This document shows positions 1 to 7,410 of a DNA stretch of 47,919 bases, one piece after another (position 1 is the first letter of the stretch; every line of letters starts with the position of its first letter). The notes under the pieces were generated by a model. That model searched no databases. It had not been told where the DNA came from and saw only the letters and a program-made list of their open reading frames with translations. A program made the translations under genes and the position numbers. The stretch spans positions 1 to 47,919 of the forward strand of contig NZ_JBATUH010000051.1 of assembly GCF_049671045.1 (NCBI RefSeq). The letters are read 5' to 3'. This stretch comes from Parvibaculum sp049671045 (lineage in GTDB: Bacteria > Pseudomonadota > Alphaproteobacteria > Parvibaculales > Parvibaculaceae).

Positions 1-1
1 C

Positions 2-343
2 GATGCCGGCGCATTTCAGGGGATCGAGCCGACGATGGTCTTCGGCATGCACGTCTCCCCGCTCCCACGGGGAGTGGTCGGCTATCGGGCCGGGGTCCAG
101 TTTGCGGCCTCATCGCGAGTGGCAGTCTATTCGCTCGGACTTGGTCTGCCCTTCATCCTTGCCGCCCTGTTCATGCGCGGTTTCATGGCGCGAATGACGG
201 CCATGCGGCGAACCGGACGCGTCCTGAAGATCGTTGCCGGCGGGATTATGGTAGTAATGGGTATCGCGATGATTACCGGCCAACTAAGTAGCTTCGCGAT
301 CTGGCTCCTGCAGACCTTCCCAGTTCTCGGCCAGATCGGTTGA
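2..343 (+). CDS. CcdA/DsbD-like membrane protein, C-terminal part
   Basis: This open frame enters from the left edge and ends at a TGA. From about base 113 onward it reads like the last third of a CcdA-type cytochrome c biogenesis membrane protein: a helix beginning YSLGLGLPFILAALF, a basic loop, a second helix rich in G/M/I, and a tail resembling the family ending WLLxTFPxLGxIG. CcdA proteins pass reducing equivalents across the inner membrane to apocytochromes or thioredoxin-like partners. Upstream of base 113 the frame no longer looks like CcdA. The family signature WTPCIGP has a weak counterpart (W-S-A-I-G-P) in another frame at about 75-92, so the gene may be frameshifted. Its stop lies 24 bases before lspA. 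Confidence 0.6.
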   Translation, partial: DAGAFQGIEPTMVFGMHVSPLPRGVVGYRAGVQFAASSRVAVYSLGLGLPFILAALFMRGFMARMTAMRRTGRVLKIVAGGIMVVMGIAMITGQLSSFAIWLLQTFPVLGQIG

Positions 344-366
344 GCCCAACAACGGAAAGGACAGGC

Positions 367-855
367 ATGCTGAAATTTGGGTTCCCCATCGCACTCCTCG
401 CTTTCACGGTCGATCAGGTATCGAAGTGGCTGATCCTCAACCACGTCATGGCCCCGCCCCAGGTGATTCCGGTCACCGGCTTCTTCAACCTGGTCCTCGG
501 CCGCAACACGGGCGTGAGTTTCGGGTTGTTTGGCGACGCCTCGCCTTGGGCACTGATCGCTCTCACGCTGGCGATTGTGGCCGGGCTCCTTGTCTGGTTG
601 CAGCGGGCCGAACACCGCCTGACGGCCGTTTCGCTCGGGCTCATCGCCGGGGGCGCGCTGGGCAACCTCATCGACCGGCTGCGGCATGGCGCCGTGACGG
701 ACTTTCTGGATTTCTACCTCGCCACCTATCACTGGCCGGCTTTCAATCTCGCCGATGTTGCGATCGTGAGCGGCGTCGGCCTTCTGTTGCTCGAAAGCAT
801 CTTGCCCAGAGACGAGGCGAAGGGTCCGAAAAAGCAGCCGATGTTGATCCGATGA
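367..855 (+). CDS. lspA: Lipoprotein signal peptidase (signal peptidase II)
   Basis: LspA is an inner-membrane aspartyl protease that removes signal peptides from lipid-modified prolipoproteins. The 162-residue product has about four membrane segments and the family motifs in order: DQVSKW near the N-terminus, NTGVSFG, then two catalytic-Asp regions, GGALGNLIDR with VTDFLDF, and WPAFNLAD. I start at the ATG at 367, which has GGAAAGG seven bases upstream. A TTG at 340 is in frame but overlaps the previous stop and lacks such a site. This may be an accessory copy carried with metal-resistance genes: a signal peptidase (PbrC) belongs to the lead-resistance pbr operon of Cupriavidus, and a MerR/ZntA pair follows here within 2 kb. 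Confidence 0.93.
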   Translation: MLKFGFPIALLAFTVDQVSKWLILNHVMAPPQVIPVTGFFNLVLGRNTGVSFGLFGDASPWALIALTLAIVAGLLVWLQRAEHRLTAVSLGLIAGGALGNLIDRLRHGAVTDFLDFYLATYHWPAFNLADVAIVSGVGLLLLESILPRDEAKGPKKQPMLIR

Positions 856-865
856 AGGCGCCTTG

Positions 866-2110
866 ATGCCTCAGTTCCCTCGTGACAACGGGCTCGATGC
901 GACGCTCGCGCTACTCAAGGACCCTTATAGGTTCATCTCGAAGCAGTGCCGCGCCTATGGAGCGGACCTGTTCGAGACCCGGCTTATGTTCCGCAAGACA
1001 ATCTGTATGACGGGGCCGGAGGCGGCCCGACTCTTCTATGACCAAAGCCGGTTTGTGCGGCATGGCGCTATGATCGGGCGCATTCAGAAAACGCTGCTCG
1101 GAAGAGGTGGTGTGCAAGGGCTGGATGACGCGGCTCACCGACATCGCAAGCAGATGTTCATGTCCCTGATGATGCCTGGGCGGATCGAAGGACTGATAGC
1201 AACTACCGCGGAGGAGTGGCAGGCCCGTGCTCGCCTATGGGCGCAGAAGGACGAGATCGTCTTGTACGATGAGCTCCACGAACTTCTGACGCGAGCCGCG
1301 TGCGCTTGGGCCGGTGTTCCGTTACCCGAGGCTCAGGTGCGACAGCGGACGCGGGAGATCACTGCGCTTTTCGACGCCGCGGGTTCAGTCGGCCTCAAGC
1401 ACTGGCGAGCTCGTTGGGCGCGGAAGCGGGCCAACCACTGGATTGAGAACGTTGTCGCGGAGATCCGTTCAGGGCAAATCTGCCCGCCGGTAGAATCGGC
1501 TGCTTACGTCATCGCAGAGCACCGGGGCCTGAACGGTGAGCTGCTGAGCCCTCACGTCGCCGCTGTGGAAGTCCTCAACGTGATTAGACCGATCGTTGCC
1601 GTCGGTGTCTACATCACCTTCGTCGCCCACGCCCTTCATCACCATCCTGATTGCAGGAGCAAGCTGGAAGCCGGTGACGACGGTTCTTACCCAGAATTCT
1701 TCGTGCAGGAGGTTCGGCGCTTCTACCCCTTCTTTCCCGCTGTCGCGGCGCTGGTGCGATCAGATTTCGATTGGATGGGATACCGCTTCCCTAGCGGGCG
1801 ACGCGTTATCCTGGATCTTTACGGGACGAACCACGACGCCAGGACGTGGGACTCGCCTGAGGCGTTTCAGCCCGAGCGGTTTCGTGAATGGGACGGCAGC
1901 CCGTTCAACTTCGTTCCTCAAGGCGGCGGGGATCACAACGCCAACCACCGCTGCGCTGGCGAGTGGATCACAATCGAACTGATGAAGCAGGCATCAGACT
2001 TTCTGACCAGACGGATCAGATACCATGTGCCGGAGCAAGATTTGCGGATCGACTACTCACGGCTGCCCGCATTACCCCAAAGCCGGTTCATCATCAGCCG
2101 GGTAAGGTGA
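866..2110 (+). CDS. CYP152-family cytochrome P450 (H2O2-dependent fatty-acid peroxygenase)
   Basis: This 414-residue P450 belongs to the peroxygenase family that hydroxylates or decarboxylates fatty acids with hydrogen peroxide and needs no reductase. Hallmarks are visible: the I-helix has an Arg-Pro pair at about residues 241-242 (NVIRPIVA) where ordinary P450s carry the acid-alcohol pair, RRFYPFFP lies at the K-helix region, and the haem loop PQGGGDHNANHRCAGE places the thiolate Cys at about residue 363. In CYP152A1 the corresponding residues are Arg242, Pro243 and Cys363. ATG at 866 is preferred over the TTG three bases earlier, with GAAGG about eight bases upstream. The gene lies 10 bases after lspA and may be co-transcribed. 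No ferredoxin or reductase gene is adjacent, as expected for a peroxygenase. Confidence 0.93.
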   Translation: MPQFPRDNGLDATLALLKDPYRFISKQCRAYGADLFETRLMFRKTICMTGPEAARLFYDQSRFVRHGAMIGRIQKTLLGRGGVQGLDDAAHRHRKQMFMSLMMPGRIEGLIATTAEEWQARARLWAQKDEIVLYDELHELLTRAACAWAGVPLPEAQVRQRTREITALFDAAGSVGLKHWRARWARKRANHWIENVVAEIRSGQICPPVESAAYVIAEHRGLNGELLSPHVAAVEVLNVIRPIVAVGVYITFVAHALHHHPDCRSKLEAGDDGSYPEFFVQEVRRFYPFFPAVAALVRSDFDWMGYRFPSGRRVILDLYGTNHDARTWDSPEAFQPERFREWDGSPFNFVPQGGGDHNANHRCAGEWITIELMKQASDFLTRRIRYHVPEQDLRIDYSRLPALPQSRFIISRVR

Positions 2111-2145
2111 CGCACATATGCTCCTGCCGCCGGGCGTCGTTCAGC

Positions 2146-2559
2146 TCAGCGTTGATCGTTAGGCGACAGCGCCTCGATGATCCGGCATTCGGCGATTGTG
2201 CCGCAGCCGCACTGGCTGAGAATGCTGTCCAGCTCGCGGCGCAGGGCCTGAAGATCCCGGATCTTGCGCTCCACCTCGCCGAGATGCTCGCGCGCGATCG
2301 CGTCAACAGCCTCACAAGGTCGATCGCGCTGATCAGAAAGTCCGAGGAGGTTGCGCACCTGCTCGATCGAGAAGCCGAGATCGCGCGCGCGGCGAATGAA
2401 GCTGAGACGACCGAGATGCGCGGCCGAATAGCTCCGGTAATTGCCGCCAGTGCGCTCGGGCTCCGGCAAGAGCCCGATGCGCTCGTAATACCGGATCGTC
2501 TCTACCTTCGTGTCGGTCGCCTTGGCCAAATCGCCGATTGAGAACTTATCGCGCGTCAT
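2146..2559 (-). CDS. MerR-family metal-responsive regulator (ZntR/CadR-like)
   Basis: The 137-residue product has a MerR winged helix at its start (FSIGDLAKATDTKVETIRYY, then YERIGLLPEPER), a dimerisation helix and a C-terminal metal-binding loop. Cysteines at about 82, 117, 119 and 125 (PCEA, QCGCGTIAEC) resemble the metal ligands of the Zn/Cd/Pb sensors ZntR and CadR. The N-terminal Cys14 of PbrR is absent. MerR activators bind a dyad within an over-long promoter spacer and untwist it when metal binds. The divergent zntA promoter has exactly that arrangement. The start MTRDKF is chosen because upstream codons run antisense into zntA. AGGG inside the operator arm serves as its ribosome site, so binding may also repress merR itself. 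Confidence 0.93.
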   Translation of the reverse strand: MTRDKFSIGDLAKATDTKVETIRYYERIGLLPEPERTGGNYRSYSAAHLGRLSFIRRARDLGFSIEQVRNLLGLSDQRDRPCEAVDAIAREHLGEVERKIRDLQALRRELDSILSQCGCGTIAECRIIEALSPNDQR

Positions 2560-2563
2560 CGTC

Positions 2564-2594
2564 TTGACCCTGTAGTTGCTACAGGGTCTATATG
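2564..2594 (+). promoter_or_regulatory. MerR-type promoter and operator of zntA
   Basis: A -35 box TTGACC (2564-2569) and a -10 box TATATG (2589-2594) are separated by 19 bp, the stretched spacing typical of MerR-activated promoters. The spacer holds a perfect dyad at 2567-2587: arms ACCCTGTAG and CTACAGGGT around TTG. It lies between the divergent merR and zntA genes. Confidence 0.9.
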
Positions 2595-2626
2595 CGATGT
2601 CACATCGAAGAAGTCGAGGTGACATC

Positions 2627-4831
2627 ATGGCAGGTGCGCTAGCCAGTGCGCTTAAGCTCCGCGTCGAAGGCATGGATTGCGGGGCCTGCGGGCTCAAAAT
2701 CGAGAACGGACTGAAACGTCTGCCCGGCGTCAGCGACATCAATGTGAATGTCGGACTGGAGATGCTCTCGCTCGTTCTGGACGAGGACCGCACGTCGCGC
2801 ACGGCGATCGAGGAGCGCATCCGCTCGCTGGGCTACACACCGCATCCCGTGGACGGCGAGCCTATGGCCGACGCAAATGTCCCACCTAGCCGACCTGAGA
2901 CCGTCGATCGAACCTGGTGGCGCACCCGCAAAGGTCAGCTCGTCCTCGGCACCGGCGCGCTCCTTGTCCTGGCCTTCGTTGTCGCGACAATTGCGCCGAA
3001 TGTGGCCGACTGGGCCTACGTGGCGGCGGCGGGTCTCGGCCTCGTGCCGATCGCCCGGCGTGCAATCGCCGGGGCTCGCCATGGTACGCCCTTCAGCATC
3101 GAAACTCTGATGTCCGTTGCCGCGATCGGCGCCATCGCGATTGGCGAGGGCGCAGAGGCCGCGGTCGTGGTCTTCCTGTTCGCGGTAGGCGAGCTGCTCG
3201 AGAACGTCGCCGCAGGACGGGCGCGCTCCGGGATCGCTGCGCTGATGAACCTTGTGCCGCGCGTCGCGCGGCTGGAGCGGGACGGAGCCGTGTTGGAAGT
3301 TCCAGTCGAACGGCTCGGCATCGGCAATATCGTCGTAGTCCGCCCCGGCGATCGCGTGCCTTCCGATGGAGAAGTTATCGAGGGTACGTCCGAGCTGGAC
3401 GAGGCGCCCGTCACGGGCGAGTCCGTGCCGGTCCTGAAGGAGCCGGGCGGCGCCGTCTTTGCCGGCAGCATCAACGCCAATGGCGTGCTGCGGGTGCGGA
3501 TCACGCGGACGGCCGCCGACAACACGATTGCCCGCATCATTCATCTCGTCGAGGAGGCGCAAGGCTCGAAAGCCCCCACGGCGCGCTTCATCGACCGCTT
3601 CAGCACCTATTACACACCCGCCGCCATGGCCGCTGCCGCCCTGATCATGGTCGTGCCGCCGCTGCTGTTCGGGGCGGAATGGTCGACCTGGGTCTATCGC
3701 GGCCTGGCGACGCTGCTCATCGCCTGTCCATGTGCGCTCGTCATCTCGACGCCGGCGGCGATCGCTTCCGGACTGGCCGCAGGTGCCCGGCGCGGGCTTC
3801 TCGTGAAAGGCGGCGCCGCGCTTGAGACGTTGGGCAAAGTTCGCACGGTCGCCTTTGACAAGACCGGAACGCTCACGGTCGGGCGGCCGCGCGTGACGGA
3901 TGTAATTGCCGTCGAGGGCGACGATGCCGAAATCCTGGCCAAGGCCGCCGCAGTCGAAAGCGGGTCCAGCCACCCGCTCGGCGCCGCCATCGTCGAGGCG
4001 GCCGAGGCACGCGGCCTGGAGCTGCCGAAGACGTTCGGCGGGGCGATGGCGGTTCCCGGCAAGGCCGTGACGGCACGCCTTCGCGAGGGCTTCGTTTCGG
4101 TTGGCTCACCACGTTACGCGGCTGAGCAAGCCGAGGTGCCCGAAGAGATCGCTGCCCGCCTAAGATCGCTGGAGTCCGAAGGCAAGACCGCCGTTGTGCT
4201 GCTGAGCGGCAAGAGGATCCTCGGCATCATCGCCCTGCGCGAAGAGCCGCGCGAGGATGCCGCCGCCGGCGTGGCACGCCTCAACGAGCTCGGCGTCCGG
4301 ACTGTCATGCTGACCGGTGACAACGCTCGCACGGCTGCTGCGATCGCCGGCAACCTCGGCTTGGAAGCCAAAGCGGAGCTGCTGCCCGACGCCAAGCTCG
4401 CCGAGATTGGCGCGCTGAGAGCGCATGGTGGCATCGCCATGGTGGGCGACGGCATCAACGATGCGCCGGCACTGGCAGCCGCCTCGGTGGGCATCGCCAT
4501 GGGCGGTGGCACCGACGTCGCGCTGGAAACAGCCGACGCGGCGCTTCTGAAGAACCGGGTCACGGGTGTGGCCGAGTTGGTGGAACTGTCGCGTGCGACG
4601 CTGGGCAATATCTGGCAGAACATCGCTCTGGCGCTCGGCCTCAAGGCCGTTTTCCTGATTACGACGCTCACCGGCACGACGACGCTCTGGATGGCGATCC
4701 TCGCCGATACCGGCGCCACCGTGCTCGTCACGATCAATGCGCTGCGGCTCCTTCGCTTCCGTGCCGATCGCGCCTCGACGAGTGGCACGGGTGCGAGCGC
4801 AGCCAACGAGAGGATCGGAGTGACAGGATGA
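2627..4831 (+). CDS. zntA: P1B-type ATPase, Zn2+/Cd2+/Pb2+ exporter
   Basis: This 734-residue inner-membrane pump uses ATP to expel divalent soft metals from the cytoplasm. In order it shows a heavy-metal-associated domain with GMDCGAC at about residues 15-21, paired membrane helices, the actuator TGES loop, the membrane metal site CPC at 367-369, the phosphorylated Asp in DKTGT at 411, the SSHPLG motif, and MVGDGINDAPA. The last helix carries LADTGATVLV, whose Asp is characteristic of the Zn/Cd/Pb subgroup rather than Cu pumps. The start at 2627 has GAGGT upstream and lies downstream of the MerR-type promoter. It overlaps the following PCuAC gene by four bases (ATGA), so the two are probably translated together. 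Confidence 0.95.
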   Translation: MAGALASALKLRVEGMDCGACGLKIENGLKRLPGVSDINVNVGLEMLSLVLDEDRTSRTAIEERIRSLGYTPHPVDGEPMADANVPPSRPETVDRTWWRTRKGQLVLGTGALLVLAFVVATIAPNVADWAYVAAAGLGLVPIARRAIAGARHGTPFSIETLMSVAAIGAIAIGEGAEAAVVVFLFAVGELLENVAAGRARSGIAALMNLVPRVARLERDGAVLEVPVERLGIGNIVVVRPGDRVPSDGEVIEGTSELDEAPVTGESVPVLKEPGGAVFAGSINANGVLRVRITRTAADNTIARIIHLVEEAQGSKAPTARFIDRFSTYYTPAAMAAAALIMVVPPLLFGAEWSTWVYRGLATLLIACPCALVISTPAAIASGLAAGARRGLLVKGGAALETLGKVRTVAFDKTGTLTVGRPRVTDVIAVEGDDAEILAKAAAVESGSSHPLGAAIVEAAEARGLELPKTFGGAMAVPGKAVTARLREGFVSVGSPRYAAEQAEVPEEIAARLRSLESEGKTAVVLLSGKRILGIIALREEPREDAAAGVARLNELGVRTVMLTGDNARTAAAIAGNLGLEAKAELLPDAKLAEIGALRAHGGIAMVGDGINDAPALAAASVGIAMGGGTDVALETADAALLKNRVTGVAELVELSRATLGNIWQNIALALGLKAVFLITTLTGTTTLWMAILADTGATVLVTINALRLLRFRADRASTSGTGASAANERIGVTG

Positions 4832-5331
4832 AACTGGTGAAGACCCTCGCACTCGGCCTGATACTGAACGCGGCGGCGCAGGGTGTGCTCGCCCATGACT
4901 ACGAGGCCGGGCCACTCGCGATCGACCATCCCTGGGCGCGGGCAACGCCGCCCGGAGCGCCAGTCGCCGGCGGCTATCTCACCATTACCAACACCGGGAC
5001 CGAGCCCGATCGCCTGCTCGGCGGCTCCTCGGATGCCGCCGAGGCCGTGGAGATCCACGAGTCGACAATAACTGATGGCGTGGCGCGGATGCGCTCAGCC
5101 GAAGACGGGATTGCAATCGCGCCCGGCGAAACCCTCAGGCTAGAGCCCGGTGCCGTCCACATCATGTTCGTCGATCCGGCAAAGCCGCTGAAGGACGGCG
5201 AGCGTTTTCCGGCAACGCTCATCTTCGAGAAGGCCGGCGATGTCGCGGTCGAGTTTGCGATCATGCCGATGGGCGCAACGCCGGAAGCGCCTCAGAACCA
5301 CGAAGGCCACGGAGCGCCCGTATCACAATGA
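4828..5331 (+). CDS. PCu(A)C-family periplasmic copper chaperone
   Basis: The 167-residue product begins with a signal peptide (about residues 1-22, ending VLA) and then a PCuAC domain. Family copper ligands are recognisable: His77, Met88, His111 and Met113, matching the H-x10-M-x21-H-x-M arrangement with one extra residue in the second gap. The C-terminus is His-containing (NHEGHG). PCuAC proteins bind Cu(I) in the periplasm and help load the CuA centre of cytochrome oxidase together with SCO proteins, which fits the SCO gene overlapping its end by four bases. Copper chaperones coupled translationally to a Zn/Cd-type exporter are unusual and suggest a mixed metal-stress operon. Confidence 0.92.
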   Translation: MKLVKTLALGLILNAAAQGVLAHDYEAGPLAIDHPWARATPPGAPVAGGYLTITNTGTEPDRLLGGSSDAAEAVEIHESTITDGVARMRSAEDGIAIAPGETLRLEPGAVHIMFVDPAKPLKDGERFPATLIFEKAGDVAVEFAIMPMGATPEAPQNHEGHGAPVSQ

Positions 5332-5954
5332 AAGCGTTGAAGATCATCCGCATCGCCGCCTGGGGCGCGGTGGCGATCGTTGGGGGTGTGCTTTTGGCCT
5401 TCAGCGGCCTCCTGCCGGGCGTCGAGAGACCCGGAGCGGTCACTTCGAGCACGGCCACGGGCGTTGCCGCGATCGGCGGTCAGTTCGAGCTGACAACGCA
5501 TAGGGGCGAGATGCTGACCAACGAGGACCTGGAGGACACTCCATATCTCGTCTTCTTCGGCTTCACCCGTTGCCCGGACGTCTGCCCAACGACGCTGTTC
5601 GAGTTGACAGGCCTGCTGGCAGACCTCGGGCCGGATGCCGACAAGATCACGCCGCTGTTCATCACCGTCGATCCCGAACGCGACACGCAGGAGCTGCTCG
5701 CAAGCTACATGTCGTCGTTCGACCCCCGCATCCTTGCCCTGCGCGGCACGAAGGAACAGACGGATCAGGCCGCGAAGGCGTTCGCCGCCTACTACGAGAA
5801 GGTGCCGCTGGAAGGCGGTAACTACACGATGGACCACACCGCCGGCGTCTACCTGATCGACGCTGAGGGTGAGTTCATGGGCACGCTCGACTTGCACGAG
5901 CCGAAGGAAAACCAGCTTCAGAAGCTCCGCCGGTTGGCCAACACGGCCGCGTGA
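5328..5954 (+). CDS. SCO1/SenC/PrrC-family copper chaperone
   Basis: This 208-residue protein has an N-terminal membrane anchor (about 10-27) and a thioredoxin-fold SCO domain. The copper/redox motif CPDVC spans residues 82-86, and the third ligand His170 follows in TMDHTAGVY. SCO proteins reduce or metallate the CuA site of cytochrome c oxidase and some respond to copper or redox stress. The ATGA overlap with the PCuAC gene upstream implies translational coupling, completing a zntA-PCuAC-SCO unit. Start and length agree with the family. I see no hairpin terminator directly after it. Confidence 0.93.
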   Translation: MKALKIIRIAAWGAVAIVGGVLLAFSGLLPGVERPGAVTSSTATGVAAIGGQFELTTHRGEMLTNEDLEDTPYLVFFGFTRCPDVCPTTLFELTGLLADLGPDADKITPLFITVDPERDTQELLASYMSSFDPRILALRGTKEQTDQAAKAFAAYYEKVPLEGGNYTMDHTAGVYLIDAEGEFMGTLDLHEPKENQLQKLRRLANTAA

Positions 5955-5966
5955 ACAAAGAGGAAG

Positions 5967-6062
5967 ATGCCATTGGGCGAACTGGGACCGGATGCCGACC
6001 CTTACGGCGTGCTACCGGTGCGCCGCGACGGATTGACCGAACTCTACGCGAGCTATCCCTGA
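5967..6062 (+). CDS. Possible 31-aa small ORF
   Basis: This short frame begins with ATG preceded closely by AGAGGAAG and fills most of the gap between the SCO gene and the methyltransferase gene. The peptide starts MPLGELGPDADPYG and ends ELYASYP. It has no signal peptide, membrane segment or motif that I recognise. It could be a real small gene, a remnant of a larger coding sequence, or chance. The ribosome site is its only positive support. Confidence 0.25.
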   Translation: MPLGELGPDADPYGVLPVRRDGLTELYASYP

Positions 6063-6084
6063 TCGGCCGGCCTTAAGACGCAAC

Positions 6085-6678
6085 ATGACACCTATCGAGA
6101 CCGTCTGCTCCGCAATTGTATTGGCCTATATGGCGCTATTCCTGATGCTAACAGCCCGCGCGGCACGGACGTCGGGGCGATCCCTTTGGCTGTTCGGCGA
6201 AGGATCGGAGAGGCAGGCACTCCCGGCGCTCCTGTTCCGTCTCGCGTTCGCCGGCGTCGCCGTCTACGCGCTGGCAGCGCTGGTTCTGAGCGACGCGCTG
6301 GCCGACCCGGTGCACGAAGTGGTCGATGGCCGTTTCGGCGATCTGGTCGGCGGCGTCCTCGCCTTAGCCGGAGCAGGCTTGGCGCTCTATTCGCAGATCT
6401 ATATGGGTCTATCCTGGAGGATCGGGGCAGCGTCGGGAGAGCTCGGCACCATCGTGCGAACGGGACCATTTGGCTTGTCGCGCAACCCTGTGTTCGTTGG
6501 CCAGGTGATGCTGTTCGTCGGCTTGGCTTTTGCGCTGCCGAACCTCATCCAACTCGCCCTGACCTTCGTGCTAATCGCGGCTGTGCACCTTCAGGTCCGG
6601 ATCGAGGAACAGGTCTTGAATCGCGATCTCGGTGCCGAATACCAAACGTACTGCCGTGAGGTGCGACGCTGGATCTGA
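6085..6678 (+). CDS. Isoprenylcysteine carboxyl methyltransferase-like membrane protein
   Basis: The 197-residue product has about five hydrophobic segments followed by the C-terminal signature of the ICMT/PEMT-like membrane methyltransferases: GPFGLSRNPVFVGQ, which binds the S-adenosylmethionine cofactor region, and RIEEQVLNRDLGAEY with a final basic-aromatic tail. Bacterial members are often found next to metal-resistance genes, but their substrates are mostly unknown. It is the last gene on this strand before the convergent copper operon. A clear Shine-Dalgarno sequence is lacking, so the exact start is uncertain. Confidence 0.8.
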   Translation: MTPIETVCSAIVLAYMALFLMLTARAARTSGRSLWLFGEGSERQALPALLFRLAFAGVAVYALAALVLSDALADPVHEVVDGRFGDLVGGVLALAGAGLALYSQIYMGLSWRIGAASGELGTIVRTGPFGLSRNPVFVGQVMLFVGLAFALPNLIQLALTFVLIAAVHLQVRIEEQVLNRDLGAEYQTYCREVRRWI

Positions 6679-6785
6679 CAGTCCCGGATTGTTCATTGTA
6701 ACGTGCAACGCGATGGCCGTCGGCCCTTGAGCCGAAGCGGCAGCGGCCGTCAAGACGCCAATCCCCACGTCGATAGGGGCGCCTT

Positions 6786-7241
6786 TCAATGCGTCTCGTC
6801 CCTCTCGCGTCGGCTCATCTCCGCCTGATATGCGCGCTCCCGTTCCGGCCACGTGCTTTTGATGAAGGCCAGGATGGCGTGGATCTCCTCGTCGCTCATT
6901 ATGTTCCCGAATCCCGGCATGTCGCTCTCGTACCCGTTTCCAACCACGGCTGCCGGACCCTCCTTGGTGATTCGGAAGAGGACGCCATCGGGATGGTGCC
7001 AAGTGTGCCCTGAGGCGTCATGCGGCGGGGCGGGCATGCGACCCGAAGGAAGTGGCCTCTTCCACTCCGGTTGGCCTTCCAAGGTGGCGCCATGGCAGGC
7101 CGCGCAGTGTTCGGCATAGAGCTGCCGCCCCTGCGCAATCACCGCGGCCTCACCCGAACCTGCTCCGAATGGCCAGCTCCACGCCACCACAGCGGCTCCC
7201 GCAAGCACGGCGACGGTTACCAAGATCGGAGTGCTTCTCAT
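6786..7241 (-). CDS. Membrane-anchored or exported c-type cytochrome
   Basis: The 151-residue protein has an N-terminal signal/anchor helix (residues 4-22) and one haem-c motif CAACH at 46-50. A likely axial Met is at about 108 in the DMPGFG segment, and the tail EEIHAILAFIKSTWP is typical of class I cytochromes c. It probably accepts or donates electrons in the periplasm. Related proteins occur in copper-resistance clusters with multicopper oxidases. Its ATG overlaps the stop of the upstream 45-aa gene (ATGA), making it the last gene of the copper operon. Longer upstream starts would run through that small gene and are rejected. Confidence 0.9.
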   Translation of the reverse strand: MRSTPILVTVAVLAGAAVVAWSWPFGAGSGEAAVIAQGRQLYAEHCAACHGATLEGQPEWKRPLPSGRMPAPPHDASGHTWHHPDGVLFRITKEGPAAVVGNGYESDMPGFGNIMSDEEIHAILAFIKSTWPERERAYQAEMSRRERDETH

Positions 7242-7375
7242 TTCCGACCGCTGAAGAAGAGGTACTTCACCAGCGCCGCGGCCGCGAGGACGAGCACGAT
7301 GACGAGCAGGAGCCAACCCAGTCCCATGCCCAGCATCATGCCGCCCATTCCATCCATCATTCCGCCGTCCATCAT
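7238..7375 (-). CDS. 45-aa Met-rich single-pass membrane protein
   Basis: This small gene sits between the DUF411 gene and the cytochrome gene. The peptide opens with a Met/Gly-rich stretch (MMDGGMMDGMGGMMLGMG, eight Met in the first 17 residues), continues into a hydrophobic helix (about residues 21-38) and ends KYLFFSGRK. Upstream is GGAG about seven bases from the ATG, and its stop overlaps the cytochrome start as ATGA. The Met pattern resembles periplasmic Cu(I)-binding segments, and the multicopper oxidase of the same operon has a similar Met-rich loop. A copper-binding or membrane accessory role is therefore inferred. I know no named family for it. Confidence 0.75.
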   Translation of the reverse strand: MMDGGMMDGMGGMMLGMGLGWLLLVIVLVLAAAALVKYLFFSGRK

Positions 7376-7410
7376 CGTCGGCTCCTTTCCGGTTCCGGGT
7401 GTCCGCTGTC

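Noticed and set aside
127..732. Minus-strand frame across ccdA and lspA
   Set aside because: Antisense to the clear lspA motifs and without ribosome site or domain.
2639..3973. 444-codon minus-strand frame opposite zntA
   Set aside because: Antisense shadow of a clear P-type ATPase gene, with Arg/Gly/Asp-rich composition and no domain.
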